From positions 1 to 64,000 of the forward strand of contig NZ_JAIUDQ010000009.1 of the NCBI RefSeq assembly GCF_020164435.1: DNA of 64,000 nt, read 5' to 3'. A program made the translations under genes and the position numbers. Positions 36,056 to 46,466 of the stretch are shown here, one piece after another (position 1 is the stretch's first letter; every line of letters begins with the position of its first letter). The notes beneath the pieces are model-generated. The model made no database searches. It saw only the letters and a list, made by a program, of their open reading frames with translations, and was not told where the DNA came from. This DNA is from Phyllobacterium lublinensis. GTDB taxonomy: Bacteria > Pseudomonadota > Alphaproteobacteria > Rhizobiales > Rhizobiaceae.

Positions 36056-38512
36056 TCAGAAGAGGCCGCCGCCACCGCCCTGCAGGGCACGGTTGACGTT
36101 TGGCGACTGCACCGTAACGGGAGCACCCTCCGAGAACGAATCCATACCGATCACGGAATAGCTGTCGGCAGGGCCTGTGCCCGGCTTGAATGCTTCCATG
36201 ATCACGTTCGGGCCTTCGGCCGATGCGCGCATGCCGGTCTTGCGATCGATCGGAATGATCGTCATGCCATCGGGTGCAGTGAAAGGAACAGGTGGTTGTC
36301 CCTGGAGGGCGGCTTCGACGAAGTCCTTGAACACGGGGGCTGCCAGACCGCTGCCCGTGAAGCCCTTGCCCATCGGAACCGGCGTGTCATAGCCAAGATA
36401 GAGGCCGAACACGAGATCCTGCGTGAAGCCGATGAACCAGGCATCCTTTTCGTCGTTGGTGGTTCCCGTCTTGCCGGCAATCGGACGATTGAGGCTCTTC
36501 AATATGGTCGCGGTGCCGCGCTCGACGACGCCCTCCATCATTGAAGTGATCTGATAGGCGGTCATTGGGTCAAGCACCTGGTCACGATCGTCAATCAGCT
36601 CAGGATCAGCCTGACCCTTCCATTCTGCCGAGCAGTTCTCGCACTTGCGTTCGTCATGCTTGAACACAGTCTTGCCGTAGCGGTCCTGAATGCGATCGAT
36701 CATTGACGGCGTTATCTTGCGCCCGCCATTGGCGATGATCGAGTAACCGGTGACCATCCGCAACACGGTCGTCTCGCCGGATCCGAGCGCCATTGCGAGC
36801 ACCGGCAACATCTTGTCGTAGATACCGAAACGCTCGGCATATTCGGCCACAAGCTTCATGCCCATGTCCTGCGCGAGCCTTACGGTCATGAGATTGCGCG
36901 ACTGCTCGATGCCATAGCGCAAGGTCGATGGCCCTGCGAACTTTCCGCCGTAGTTCTTCGGTGCCCATATGCCAAGGCTACCGCCCTGATCGACGGATAT
37001 CGGCCCGTCAAGCACGACCGATGCCGGCGTATAGCCGTTATCGAGCGCGGCCGAATAAACGAATGGCTTGAACGAAGACCCCGGCTGACGCATCGCCTGC
37101 GTTGCGCGATTGAATTCGGATTCGGCAAAGGAAAAACCTCCGACCATCGCGAGGACGCGGCCCGTATGCGGATCCATCGCCACTGCGCCGCCTTCGATCT
37201 TCGGAACTTGCTGGAGGTCGAAGGCCGTCTCGCTGCCTTCCTTCTTCTGGACGAAGACCACGTCACCGACGTTGAATATATTCTCCAGGCTCTTGGCTGT
37301 GGTGCGCTTCTCACCGTTGAGCAGGCGGAATGCCCACTTGATGTCTGCCGCATCGATGGTGCCGGTCTTGCGCTCCGCGACAAGCTTGTCCGAGGCATCC
37401 CGCTCCGGCTGAAGTCCGATAACCGCCTGCTCTGGCGTCACCTCAAGAACGACGGCAAGCTTCCAGTCCGGGACATCGGAAAACGCCTTGATCTCGGAGA
37501 GAGGTATGCCCCAGTCACCATTGGTTGAAATTGTCTTGTAGGCGCCGCGATAGCCGCGCGCGTGGTCATATTTGAACAGGCCATGCTGGAGTGCGGCGCG
37601 AGCCATGACCTGCAGTTTCGGATCCAGTGTGGTCCGCACCGACAGGCCGCCTTCGTAAAGCGCATTCTCGCCGTAACGGGCAATGATCTGGCGCCGGACT
37701 TCCTCGGCGAAATATTCGGATGCGAAGAGATAGTTGCCGGTTCTGCGGGGCGTGACGCCAAGGGGTTCCGCCTTGGCCTGCTTCGCCTCTTCCATCGTGA
37801 CATAGCCATTTTCGGCCATGCGATCGATCACCCAATTGCGGCGCTCTACTGCGCGCTCTGGCTGTCGGAATGGATGATAATTGGATGGCCCCTTGGGGAG
37901 CGCTGCGAGATAGGCGGCTTCCGCTACTGTCAGTTCGTTGACGGACTTGTTGAAATAGGTCAGGGCCGCACCGGCGATCCCGTAGGAGTTCAGGCCGAAG
38001 AAGATCTCGTTGAGATAGAGTTCGAGAATGCGATCCTTGGAATAGGCCTGTTCGATGCGGAAGGACAAAATGGCTTCCTTGACCTTGCGGCCGATGGTCT
38101 GGTCATTGCTCAACAGGAAGTTCTTGGCCACCTGCTGGGTAATTGTCGATGCGCCGACCGGGCGGCGCGAACCCCAGTTCTGGATATTGGTGATAACCGC
38201 CCTGGTCAGGCCGCCAACGTCCACGCCTGGGTGCTGGTAGAAATTCTTGTCTTCGGCCGAAATAAAGGCCGCCTTGACGCGATCGGGAACCGCCTGGATC
38301 GGCAAATACAGCCGGCGCTGGCGCGCATATTCCGCCATCAGGGCACCGTCGGAAGAATGAACACGCGTCATGACCGGCGGTTCGTATTTCGCCAGTACTT
38401 CGTAGTCCGGCAGGTCCTTGGACATGTTGACGACGTAGAGCGCAACCGCGCCTGCCGCCAGAAGCGCCATGACCGTGCCGATCCCGAAAAAATATCCGAT
38501 CAAGCGTATCAT
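36056..38512 (-). CDS. penicillin-binding protein 1A (bifunctional class A)
   Basis: 818-aa peptidoglycan synthase. One N-terminal membrane helix (IGYFFGIGTVMALLAAGAVALYVV), then the glycosyltransferase domain with EDKNFYQHPGVD (catalytic Glu) and GASTITQQVAKNFLLS, an OB-like insertion, and the transpeptidase domain with SSFK in RQPGSSFKPFVYSAALD, SRN-type QSRNLMT and KTGTTNDEKDAWFIG. It is downstream of the amidase gene on the same strand, forming an envelope pair. Gly-rich C-terminal tail. Confidence 0.95.
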   Translation of the reverse strand: MIRLIGYFFGIGTVMALLAAGAVALYVVNMSKDLPDYEVLAKYEPPVMTRVHSSDGALMAEYARQRRLYLPIQAVPDRVKAAFISAEDKNFYQHPGVDVGGLTRAVITNIQNWGSRRPVGASTITQQVAKNFLLSNDQTIGRKVKEAILSFRIEQAYSKDRILELYLNEIFFGLNSYGIAGAALTYFNKSVNELTVAEAAYLAALPKGPSNYHPFRQPERAVERRNWVIDRMAENGYVTMEEAKQAKAEPLGVTPRRTGNYLFASEYFAEEVRRQIIARYGENALYEGGLSVRTTLDPKLQVMARAALQHGLFKYDHARGYRGAYKTISTNGDWGIPLSEIKAFSDVPDWKLAVVLEVTPEQAVIGLQPERDASDKLVAERKTGTIDAADIKWAFRLLNGEKRTTAKSLENIFNVGDVVFVQKKEGSETAFDLQQVPKIEGGAVAMDPHTGRVLAMVGGFSFAESEFNRATQAMRQPGSSFKPFVYSAALDNGYTPASVVLDGPISVDQGGSLGIWAPKNYGGKFAGPSTLRYGIEQSRNLMTVRLAQDMGMKLVAEYAERFGIYDKMLPVLAMALGSGETTVLRMVTGYSIIANGGRKITPSMIDRIQDRYGKTVFKHDERKCENCSAEWKGQADPELIDDRDQVLDPMTAYQITSMMEGVVERGTATILKSLNRPIAGKTGTTNDEKDAWFIGFTQDLVFGLYLGYDTPVPMGKGFTGSGLAAPVFKDFVEAALQGQPPVPFTAPDGMTIIPIDRKTGMRASAEGPNVIMEAFKPGTGPADSYSVIGMDSFSEGAPVTVQSPNVNRALQGGGGGLF

Positions 38513-38785
38513 CTGTACCCGGAACCCATTTCACTTGGTTGGCATGTATACTATCAATGCATGAACCGATCCATGCAGATTGCATCGTGGAAAACACCGG
38601 CGGGAGGTGTTCCTTATCCGGCAATCGTCCAAAGCACGGCCGGTAGCTCGTCGACGCAATTGAGCGACAAATGTGACAAAGGCAAGGAGAACCCGACCCT
38701 CTTCACAATTTAAATACCAATTGTGGAGTTTCGGCAACGCAAAGATCGAAATCGCCTGACCCCATTCGGGGTTAACCGGAACGGT

Positions 38786-40015
38786 CTAGTTTAGCGCGCC
38801 TGCGGTCTTCTTGCCGGCAAATTCGCCTACAGCCGAGGCAAGCCTTTCGGCAACGTGGCCCCGCCACACCGGGTCGAGCATCAGTTTCTCGTCTTCCTCA
38901 TTGGAAAGATACCCGATCTCAACCAGTACCGAGGGAACGTCTGGTGCCCGCAACACCTGGAACCCTGCAAAGCGATGCGGGTTGTTGATCATGTTGACGT
39001 CCTTCTTGAGCGACTTCACCACCGTCTTGGCAAAACTCAAGGAAAACGTGTGGGTTTCCCTTCGTGTAAGGTCCATGAGAATGTCGGCAATCTCCGGCGC
39101 CTCGTTGTCGAATGTTATGCCGGCCACCGCATCGGAACGGTTCTCGCGATCGGCCATCGCCCGCGACTCGGCATCGGAGGCCTTGTCGGAGACCGTATAG
39201 ACGGTCGCCCCGCGGATATTGCCCCTGTTAATGGTGTCAGCATGGAGGGAGATGAAAAGGTCCGCCTCGTACTGGCGGGCCACCCGCACGCGTTCGGTCA
39301 GGCGAAGGAACTCATCGCCGTTGCGGGTCATTTCCACCCGCAGGCCAGGCACTTTGCGCAGCTCGTCCCGCAGCTGCTCTGCAAACATCAGCGTGACGTT
39401 CTTTTCCAGAATGCCACTGGCGCTCTCGGCGCCGCTGTCGATGCCGCCGTGACCGGGATCAATCACAACTGTAAACGGCTTCGGCCCCTTGCTCACCTCG
39501 TCTGGTGCCGCGGGTGCAATCCGATCACCTTTTGGCGCTGTTTCGGTTGACGCCGTTATGGCACTCTGTGTCGTGAGCGCCTCCGCGAACTTCCGGTCAG
39601 ACGATGCCACAAAGTCCGCGACGAGCCGGTACCCCGGACTGTTGTCATTCTTGATGACGTTCAGCTGCTCGACCGCAAAGGGCCCCTTGATGGTGAATAT
39701 GAGCCGTGAGCGCGCATCATCGATCAGACCGTAGCGCACATCCGTGATCAACCCGCGCGGTTCAGTGGATTTCTTGTCGAAGGCAAAGACCGCTTTTGGC
39801 ATGTCGATCGCCAACCGGTGCGGCTGATCGAGCAGCATGGTTGAAACGTCGGGCTCCCGATCGAAATTGATGACGACGCGGGTACGCAGCTCGTCGCCGG
39901 CTGCCTGATAGGTCAGCGCTGCCAACTCGTCCGCCGCCAGCGATGGCCGGGCTACCTGCACAAAAACCAGGAAGCCGATGGCAACCGCCACAAATATCCG
40001 ACAGATCACGCTCAT
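38786..40015 (-). CDS. N-acetylmuramoyl-L-alanine amidase (AMIN + Amidase_3)
   Basis: Periplasmic amidase that cleaves the stem peptide from glycan to separate daughter cells. A signal peptide (MSVICRIFVAVAIGFLVFVQVARPSLA) is followed by an AMIN domain (about residues 35-130), a linker, and the zinc amidase domain with VIDPGHGGIDSGAES, the second His in SLHAD and the catalytic Glu region VLVEIGYLSNEED. ATG 40015 puts the signal peptide at the N-terminus; 40093 would bury it. Divergent from rne. Confidence 0.9.
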   Translation of the reverse strand: MSVICRIFVAVAIGFLVFVQVARPSLAADELAALTYQAAGDELRTRVVINFDREPDVSTMLLDQPHRLAIDMPKAVFAFDKKSTEPRGLITDVRYGLIDDARSRLIFTIKGPFAVEQLNVIKNDNSPGYRLVADFVASSDRKFAEALTTQSAITASTETAPKGDRIAPAAPDEVSKGPKPFTVVIDPGHGGIDSGAESASGILEKNVTLMFAEQLRDELRKVPGLRVEMTRNGDEFLRLTERVRVARQYEADLFISLHADTINRGNIRGATVYTVSDKASDAESRAMADRENRSDAVAGITFDNEAPEIADILMDLTRRETHTFSLSFAKTVVKSLKKDVNMINNPHRFAGFQVLRAPDVPSVLVEIGYLSNEEDEKLMLDPVWRGHVAERLASAVGEFAGKKTAGALN

Positions 40016-40093
40016 CCCTCTTGCCAATCGGTGCCATGCGGGCAAGCAAGTCCCACTCGCACAATGTTTATCAGACACGATGATCCTTGGCAC

Positions 40094-40703
40094 CCCGCCG
40101 AGGACACACTATCTGTGACTAATTGGTAAGGAACCATGGTTAATATTATCTTATGGCACCCGATGTCGCCGCTAACTCAATGACAGGATTATGAAGAAGC
40201 CCTTGTCATAACGCGACACACCTCCTAAAAGCAAAGGTGGGTTACTTTCTGCCCTCCGGAATCAGGCTCTTTGATGTCACGGCAAATGACCGGCTGACGA
40301 AGAGACGGAAATTCGGAGTGGCAATGGCGATGTTTCGCTGAGGTAACCGAAAAAGAATTTGGCGCGGGCAGACAGGGATTGTCGGCAGCGCTTTTATGAA
40401 CGGCAGATCGCGCAGACAAGGCGCATCGAGCCAGCCCTTTCGAGGGTGTTAACAGTGTCGGCACAGCTCAAAAGCGTGCCATTCGTGAGGTCGTTTCGTC
40501 AGGAACAGAGATGTTTGGTACAGACGTGACTATACCCGGCTTGCAAGCCGCGGCTGCTCGAGGGCAGCTCCGCGCGATGCCGTGTCTGTCTGTTTCTGCG
40601 AACTCAAATAAATCCGGCAAATGTGAAGACGCGGCTCCCGGGACCCCAAGGGTTTCCTGGCTGCCCCGCGTTGAAAGCATTTCAGCCGGGGAGAAGAATT
40701 ATA
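40094..40703. other. long intergenic region containing the rne leader
   Basis: About 600 bases without a supported protein gene between the divergent amidase and RNase E genes. Long 5' leaders are typical of rne, where the enzyme autoregulates its own mRNA; I infer that here. GGGGAGAAG before ATG 40704 is the rne ribosome binding site. A plus-strand ORF at 40511-40780 overlaps rne and looks spurious. Confidence 0.5.
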
Positions 40704-43649
40704 ATGTCGGACAAAATGCTAATCGACGCCTCCCACCAGGAGGAAACACGGGTTGTCGTGGTTCGCGGCAATCGAATTGAAGAATTTGACTTTGAATCGG
40801 AACACAAGAAACAGATCAAGGGCAATATTTATCTGGCACGCGTTACGCGTGTTGAACCGTCCCTGCAGGCTGCCTTTGTAGAATACGGCGGCAACCGCCA
40901 CGGGTTTCTTGCTTTCAGTGAAATCCATCCCGATTACTACCAGATCCCCGTTGCCGATCGGCAGGCCCTGATCGAGGCTGAAGCCGAGGCCGCAAGCCAG
41001 GACGAGGATCATGAGGAAAGCGCCAGCGAACAGCGCACTCGCGACCGTAATGATCGCAGCTCTCGCAATCGCCGCCGCGGGCGGCGCGGCGGTCGGCAAG
41101 GTGATGATTCCGCAAAGCTGGATGCTTCTGACGATGAAAATGCCGAGACTGAAGAGGCGGCTGCAGAAGCCGGCGACGGTCAGGAGGCAGCAGAACAGCC
41201 GGCGCCAGCCGAGTCTTCCGATGAATCATCGGAAGAAGGCGGCGGCCAGACACTCGCTGCAGCGATCGAAGCCGATGTGATTTCTGAGGCTATCGTCGTC
41301 AGTGCCGACGAAGCATCCGAAGATGATGCTTCGGAAAGGTCGGCGCCCGAAGCCAGTGAAGGCCGTTCAAGGTCCAAGCGCTCGCACGAAGACAAGGACG
41401 ATGGACATGACGAGCTTGATGAGGTCGAGTCCGTCGGTGCCGAAGATGCGATGGAGGAAGTGCCGACTCATCAGCGTTTCCAGCGCCGCCAGTACAACAT
41501 CCAGGACGTCATAAAGCGCCGCCAGATCCTGCTGGTCCAGGTGGTCAAGGAAGAACGGGGCAACAAGGGTGCAGCCCTTACGACGTATCTTTCGCTTGCC
41601 GGCCGCTATTCCGTCCTGATGCCGAATACCGCCCGTGGCGGCGGTATTTCGCGCAAGATCACCAGTGTCCAGGATCGCAAGCGCCTCAAGGATATCGTCA
41701 AGGACCTGGAGGTGCCGAAAGGCATGGGTGTGATCCTGCGCACCGCAGGGGCCAACCGCACCAAGCCGGAAGTCAAGCGCGACTATGAGTACCTGATGCG
41801 GCTGTGGGAAAATGTCCGCAACCTCACCCTCTCCTCTAGCGCGCCGACTCTGGTCTATGAAGAAGGCAGCCTGATCAAGCGCTCCATCCGCGACCTTTAC
41901 AACAAGGACATCACAGAAGTCCTGGTCGCTGGCGAAAACGGCTATCGCGAAGCCAAGGATTTCATGCGCATGCTCATGCCGAGCCATGCCAAGGTGGTTC
42001 AGCCCTACCGCGAACTCACGCCGATTTTTGCGCGCAACGGCATCGAAGCGCAGCTCGATCGCATGTTGCAGCCGCAGGTAACCTTGAAGTCTGGCGGCTA
42101 CATCATCATCAACCAGACCGAAGCGCTGGTGGCGATCGACGTCAATTCGGGCCGTTCGACGCGCGAGCACTCCATCGAGGATACCGCGCTGCAGACGAAC
42201 CTCGAGGCTGCCGACGAAGTTGCCCGCCAGCTTCGCCTGCGCGACCTTGCCGGTCTGATCGTGATCGATTTCATCGACATGGAAGAGAACCGCAACAACC
42301 GCGCGGTCGAAAAGCGGATGAAGGATTGCCTCAAGGACGATCGCGCCCGAATTCAGGTCGGCCGCATATCGCACTTCGGACTTCTTGAAATGTCACGCCA
42401 GCGCATTCGCGCCAGCGTGCTGGAATCGACAACCCAGGTCTGCGCCATGTGTGGCGGCACGGGTCATGTACGTTCCGCTTCTTCGATCGCCCTTCATGTC
42501 ATGCGGTCGATCGAGGAATACCTGCTGCGCCATTCGCAGAACAACATCATCGTTCGCACGACCGTCGCAACGGCACTGTATGTCCTCAACCACAAGCGTC
42601 AGAACCTTGCGGATCTCGAAGCGCGCTTCGGGCTGACAATCAGCATCGAGGCCGATGACAGCGTGGGTGCGCAGCACTTTGCGATCGACAAGGGCTCCAT
42701 CGCCCTCGGGCCAATAGTTCCCCTTACGGAAACGCCCGCGCTCGGAATTGCCGACGATTTTGATGAATCCGACCCGGTCATCGACGAGACAGATGAGGAA
42801 ACCGTCGAAAGTCCGGTCGGCGAAACCGCCAGAAGTGCCGACAATGACGACGCATCGCGCAAGCGCCGGCGCAAGCGGCGTCGCCGCGGCGGCCGCGACC
42901 GCCAGGAAGGTGCAGGTGCCGAGCAAGGCCAGTCTGCACGCAGTGACGACGACGGGGATGATGCCGATCAACCGCCCGTCGAAGGCGAAGATGCCGCCGC
43001 TACCAAGGCGCGCGAGGAAGAAAACGAGCGGCGCAAGAAGCGGCGGCGTGGCCGTCGTGGCGGACGCAAGAACAAGCGGTTCGAAGACGGGGACGATGTT
43101 GCACAACGGGCCGCGAAGCCAGTACCGGATGCAGAGCCGGTATTCGTGTCGATCCCGCTGCCAGACTTCGCCAAGCCAAAGACCATTGAAACCCTTGCCG
43201 ATGCGGCAGAGGCGGCATCCACGCCCGCAATAGTTGAAGAGCCTGTTGTGGAAGCGGCTCCCGTGGCTGAGGACGCGGTGCCCGTTAAGAAGCCTGCAAA
43301 GCGCAAATCCCGCGCCAAGGCCGCAACGGAGGCCGACGTTGTTGCGGTTGAAGCCGCTGCTGTCGAAGTCGTCGCGGAAGCGCCAGTCAAGCCGAAGCGC
43401 GCTCCGCGCAAGTCGGCGAAGAAGACTGAGACAGTCGAGACGACACCCGAAGTAGCGCCCGTCGCTGAAGCGCCGGTTGAGCCTGTGGAGGCAACACCTG
43501 TGTCGGCACCTGAGCCGGTCGCGTCGCCGGAACCAAAGAAAGCCGACGATAGCAAGCCTGTCGTCACCTCTACGAGTCCGGCGGAAAAGAAAACTGAAAG
43601 TGAACCGGCTCCCAAGCGTGGCTGGTGGCAAAAGAAGGGCTTCTTTTGA
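40704..43649 (+). CDS. rne: ribonuclease E
   Basis: Endoribonuclease and degradosome organiser, 981 aa. The S1 domain (KGNIYLARVTRVEPSLQAAFVEYGGNRHGFLAFSEIH) is interrupted, as usual in alphaproteobacteria, by a roughly 200-residue acidic/basic insert. Then come the 5' sensor/RNase H part, the DNase I-like catalytic core with VAIDVNSGR and LIVIDFIDM (metal-binding Asp), and the Zn-link CAMCGGTGH. The C-terminal 300 residues are low complexity, with Arg-rich RNA-binding blocks (RKRRRKRRRRGGRDR) and Pro/Ala/Glu stretches ending GWWQKKGFF. Confidence 0.95.
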   Translation: MSDKMLIDASHQEETRVVVVRGNRIEEFDFESEHKKQIKGNIYLARVTRVEPSLQAAFVEYGGNRHGFLAFSEIHPDYYQIPVADRQALIEAEAEAASQDEDHEESASEQRTRDRNDRSSRNRRRGRRGGRQGDDSAKLDASDDENAETEEAAAEAGDGQEAAEQPAPAESSDESSEEGGGQTLAAAIEADVISEAIVVSADEASEDDASERSAPEASEGRSRSKRSHEDKDDGHDELDEVESVGAEDAMEEVPTHQRFQRRQYNIQDVIKRRQILLVQVVKEERGNKGAALTTYLSLAGRYSVLMPNTARGGGISRKITSVQDRKRLKDIVKDLEVPKGMGVILRTAGANRTKPEVKRDYEYLMRLWENVRNLTLSSSAPTLVYEEGSLIKRSIRDLYNKDITEVLVAGENGYREAKDFMRMLMPSHAKVVQPYRELTPIFARNGIEAQLDRMLQPQVTLKSGGYIIINQTEALVAIDVNSGRSTREHSIEDTALQTNLEAADEVARQLRLRDLAGLIVIDFIDMEENRNNRAVEKRMKDCLKDDRARIQVGRISHFGLLEMSRQRIRASVLESTTQVCAMCGGTGHVRSASSIALHVMRSIEEYLLRHSQNNIIVRTTVATALYVLNHKRQNLADLEARFGLTISIEADDSVGAQHFAIDKGSIALGPIVPLTETPALGIADDFDESDPVIDETDEETVESPVGETARSADNDDASRKRRRKRRRRGGRDRQEGAGAEQGQSARSDDDGDDADQPPVEGEDAAATKAREEENERRKKRRRGRRGGRKNKRFEDGDDVAQRAAKPVPDAEPVFVSIPLPDFAKPKTIETLADAAEAASTPAIVEEPVVEAAPVAEDAVPVKKPAKRKSRAKAATEADVVAVEAAAVEVVAEAPVKPKRAPRKSAKKTETVETTPEVAPVAEAPVEPVEATPVSAPEPVASPEPKKADDSKPVVTSTSPAEKKTESEPAPKRGWWQKKGFF

Positions 43650-43680
43650 TCCCCTGCAATCTCGATGAATGACTTGAAAG

Positions 43681-43702
43681 ACCGGCACCTTTGCCGGTTT
43701 TT
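43681..43702 (+). terminator. intrinsic terminator of rne
   Basis: Perfect stem ACCGGCA / TGCCGGT with loop CCTT followed by TTTTTC, 31 bases after the rne stop. Confidence 0.9.
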
Positions 43703-43814
43703 CTTTGAAGAGACTTTGCCCGCCGCAGAATTGACCAAATGCGCTGGCTTCACAAAGTGGGGAGCACTGCGGGCCTCTCTTTCTTTCAAAGATCGATTTG
43801 GGTACGAATAGGAC

Positions 43815-45221
43815 ATGATTGCATTTCGAAAAATCAGTCAGAATAAATCGTTCATCGCCGTGGCGCGTACCGCGTTCGTAACGCTTATCACCGGCGCCCT
43901 TTGTGTTTCGCAAACGGTATCGACCAGGGCACAGTCGGCATCGGTACCGATTGTCCGCGACGCGGAAATCGAAGCGCTGGTCACCGACTATGCGACGCCA
44001 ATCATCAAGACGGCGGGCCTTTCCAAGCAATCCATCAATATTGTTCTGGTCAACAATCGCAGTTTCAACGCGTTCGTGGATGGCCGTCGCATCTTCATCA
44101 ACACGGGCGCCCTGCTCCAGGCCGAAACGCCCAACGAAATCATCGGCGTGCTCGCCCATGAAGTCGGCCATCTTGCCGGAGGCCATCAGTTCAAGCTGCG
44201 CGAGCAGCTTGCCAATGCGAAGACGATGGCCGTCGTTGCCGGGCTCGTTGGCATGGGCGCGATGGTTGCCGGGGCCGCAAGCCGCCAGGGCGGGCTAGCA
44301 CAGGCCGGTGCCGGCGTCGCCATGGGCGGTACGGAAGTGGCCATGCGGGGCCTCCTCAATTACCAGCGCACGGAAGAGATGGCGGCAGACCGCTCCGCGG
44401 TCACTTATCTTGCAAACACTGGCCAATCCGCCAAGGGCATGCTGACGACGTTCGAGCGCTTCTCCAATGCCTTGGCATTAACGGGTACGCGCGCCGATCC
44501 CTACCGGATCAGCCATCCGCTGCCGCGGGAGCGCATCGCCAATCTGGAGACCTTGGCGCATGCGAGCCCCTACTTCGACAAGAAGGACAGTGCGGCCCTG
44601 CAGCAACGTCATGACATGATGCGCGGCAAGATCGCTGCCTATACCGGCGGTGGTGCAAGCGTTCTGCAAAGCTTCCGCAAGGATCCGCAGAATATCGGTG
44701 CCCGCTACGGTGATGCCATTGCGACCTATCTTAACGGGTCTTCGCAAGCAGCCATGTCGAAGATTGATGCCTTGATCAAGGAACAACCGAAGAATCCATA
44801 CTTCCAGGAGATCAAGGGCGAGATCCTGCTCAAGCAGAACAAGGCAGCGGAGGCTGCGAAGGCATTCCAGAAGGCTAGTGCACTCGACTCGCGCAAATCC
44901 AGTCTCATCCGGATGAGTTACGGCCGGGCGCTGATGCTGACGGGCACTCCGGCCAATCTCAAAGAATCCGTTGATATCATCAAGGCCAGCATCGGGCGTG
45001 ACCGCGAATCCCCGTCCGGCTATGCCTATCTTGCACAGGCCTATGGACAACTGGGCGATATGCCCCGTTCCGATCTCGCCAGTGCCGAAGAAAAATACTA
45101 TTCCGGCAAGATCCAGGAGGCTCAAATCTTCGCGACCAGAGCTCAACGCGGCTTGAAAAGCGGCACGCCCGAGTGGATACAGGCCCAGGACATCATCAGT
45201 ACCAAACGCAAAAGTAAATGA
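43815..45221 (+). CDS. M48 family metalloprotease with TPR region (BepA-like)
   Basis: 468-aa exported zinc protease. A signal peptide ends near TRAQS; the zinc motif is HEVGH (H115, E116, H119) with the third ligand Glu in RTEEMAAD. Hydrophobic helices around GLVGMGAMVAGAA follow, then the C-terminal half is made of TPR-like helices (NKAAEAAKAFQKASALDSRKSS). This is the architecture of BepA, which controls outer-membrane protein quality. Followed within 55 bases by a DsbA-like gene, likely one transcript. Confidence 0.9.
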   Translation: MIAFRKISQNKSFIAVARTAFVTLITGALCVSQTVSTRAQSASVPIVRDAEIEALVTDYATPIIKTAGLSKQSINIVLVNNRSFNAFVDGRRIFINTGALLQAETPNEIIGVLAHEVGHLAGGHQFKLREQLANAKTMAVVAGLVGMGAMVAGAASRQGGLAQAGAGVAMGGTEVAMRGLLNYQRTEEMAADRSAVTYLANTGQSAKGMLTTFERFSNALALTGTRADPYRISHPLPRERIANLETLAHASPYFDKKDSAALQQRHDMMRGKIAAYTGGGASVLQSFRKDPQNIGARYGDAIATYLNGSSQAAMSKIDALIKEQPKNPYFQEIKGEILLKQNKAAEAAKAFQKASALDSRKSSLIRMSYGRALMLTGTPANLKESVDIIKASIGRDRESPSGYAYLAQAYGQLGDMPRSDLASAEEKYYSGKIQEAQIFATRAQRGLKSGTPEWIQAQDIISTKRKSK

Positions 45222-45276
45222 GACGCTGCGCCGCCGCCTCTCCTGAAGCACGGAATTTGAAAAAGGACAGTTCATA

Positions 45277-46068
45277 ATGACAAAAGTCGCTCTGATTGGC
45301 GCAGCCGCAGGTCTTGTCGGCCTCGCAGCTCTCGCTCTGGGCTATCAGGCAGGTCGGACCCATGTGGCAGATGCCGCGCCGGATACAACAACGATTCCGG
45401 CAGCAACGTCGGACCGGGCCGAGATCGAGGGCATTGTCCGAAACTATCTGATCAACAATCCCGAGGTCATGATCGAGGTACAGACCGCGCTCAACGCCAA
45501 GCAGGAAGCGGCTCAGAAAGAAGCGTCCACGCAGGTTATCAGTGAAAACAAGGACAGGATTTTCCTGTCCCCGATGGACGCCGTCTTCGGGAACCCCAAT
45601 GGCGACGTGACGATCGTGGAGTTCTTCGATTACAATTGCGGCTATTGCAAAAAGGCGCTTCCGGACATGGATGCATTGCTGCAAAGCGATCCGAACCTGC
45701 GCTTTGTCATGAAGGAATTTCCAATCCTCGGTGCCGATTCGACCCGTGCGCACATGGTCGCGAAGGCCTTCAAGGCCGTCATGCCGGACAAGTATCTTGA
45801 GTTCCACCGGGATCTGTTGGGCGGTGAAGGCCGTGCCACGGAAGAATCGGCAATGGCTATTGCGGTCAAACTCGGTGCCGATGAGACTCAAATCCGCGAG
45901 AAGATGAAATCCCCCGAGGTTGCTGCTGCTTTCCGCGACAATTACGAGCTCGCAAACAGTTTGAGCATAACGGGAACGCCGTCCTATGTCGTTGGCAACG
46001 AAGTCGTGCCAGGTGCGCTCGGCGCCGATGCACTGGCCGAGCGGATCAGCCATATTCGCAACCAATAG
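45277..46068 (+). CDS. DsbA-family thiol:disulfide oxidoreductase
   Basis: 263-aa periplasmic thioredoxin-fold protein anchored or exported by its N-terminal hydrophobic segment (VALIGAAAGLVGLAALALGYQAG). A short helical N-domain precedes the Trx domain with CGYC (C121, C124) in EFFDYNCGYCKKALPD and the cis-Pro loop ITGTPSYVVG. The arrangement resembles the BdbD/ScsC-type group. It probably acts on exported proteins alongside the upstream protease. Confidence 0.9.
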   Translation: MTKVALIGAAAGLVGLAALALGYQAGRTHVADAAPDTTTIPAATSDRAEIEGIVRNYLINNPEVMIEVQTALNAKQEAAQKEASTQVISENKDRIFLSPMDAVFGNPNGDVTIVEFFDYNCGYCKKALPDMDALLQSDPNLRFVMKEFPILGADSTRAHMVAKAFKAVMPDKYLEFHRDLLGGEGRATEESAMAIAVKLGADETQIREKMKSPEVAAAFRDNYELANSLSITGTPSYVVGNEVVPGALGADALAERISHIRNQ

Positions 46069-46085
46069 AGTAAATATGACGCATT

Positions 46086-46330
46086 CTGCCGGAGGGAATT
46101 CGCGGACAAGGTCGAGGGGTTTGGCGAGGCCGATGTTTATTAATCGGACGAAGCTGAAGCCCGAAGGATTTGGACCGAATTCACCCGGCCATTCGGGTTT
46201 CCGCCCCTCGATGAACTCGGGAGGCGGACACCCACTTTGTCACGCGGCTTCGTCGGATGCAAAAACATCGGCCTTGCCACCTTCCGCGTGGATTGTCGGC
46301 TATCCGAGAAACAGAATTGCGCCATATTTG
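46086..46330. repeat. MITE-like dispersed repeat, copy 2
   Basis: Core ends TTGGCGAGGCCGATGT (46121-46136) and ACATCGGCCTTGCCAC (46265-46280) are inverted repeats with one G-T type mismatch. Interior and flanks match copy 1 at 27.6 kb (for example ACCGAATTCACCCGG, CCACTTTGTCA and CTTCCGCGTGGATTGTC), with a short insertion in the middle. It lies upstream of aroQ. Confidence 0.75.
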
Positions 46331-46466
46331 CCGTCCGATACTCTAAATCTTTACTTCTGACTGGGAAAACCCTTTGTGGACAAGCAATAACGTAACTTTG
46401 CGGGCTTTTCGCTTGCCGATAAGCCGTCTATATGGGACCACGATTTCGCAAACCGTCCGGTAAATC

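Noticed and set aside
40511..40780. ORF in the rne leader
   Set aside because: Overlaps the rne start, has no SD of its own and low-complexity composition.
42393..44186. 597-codon minus-strand ORF opposite rne
   Set aside because: Shadow of the GC-rich rne and M48 genes; composition is typical of antisense frames and no domain is recognisable.
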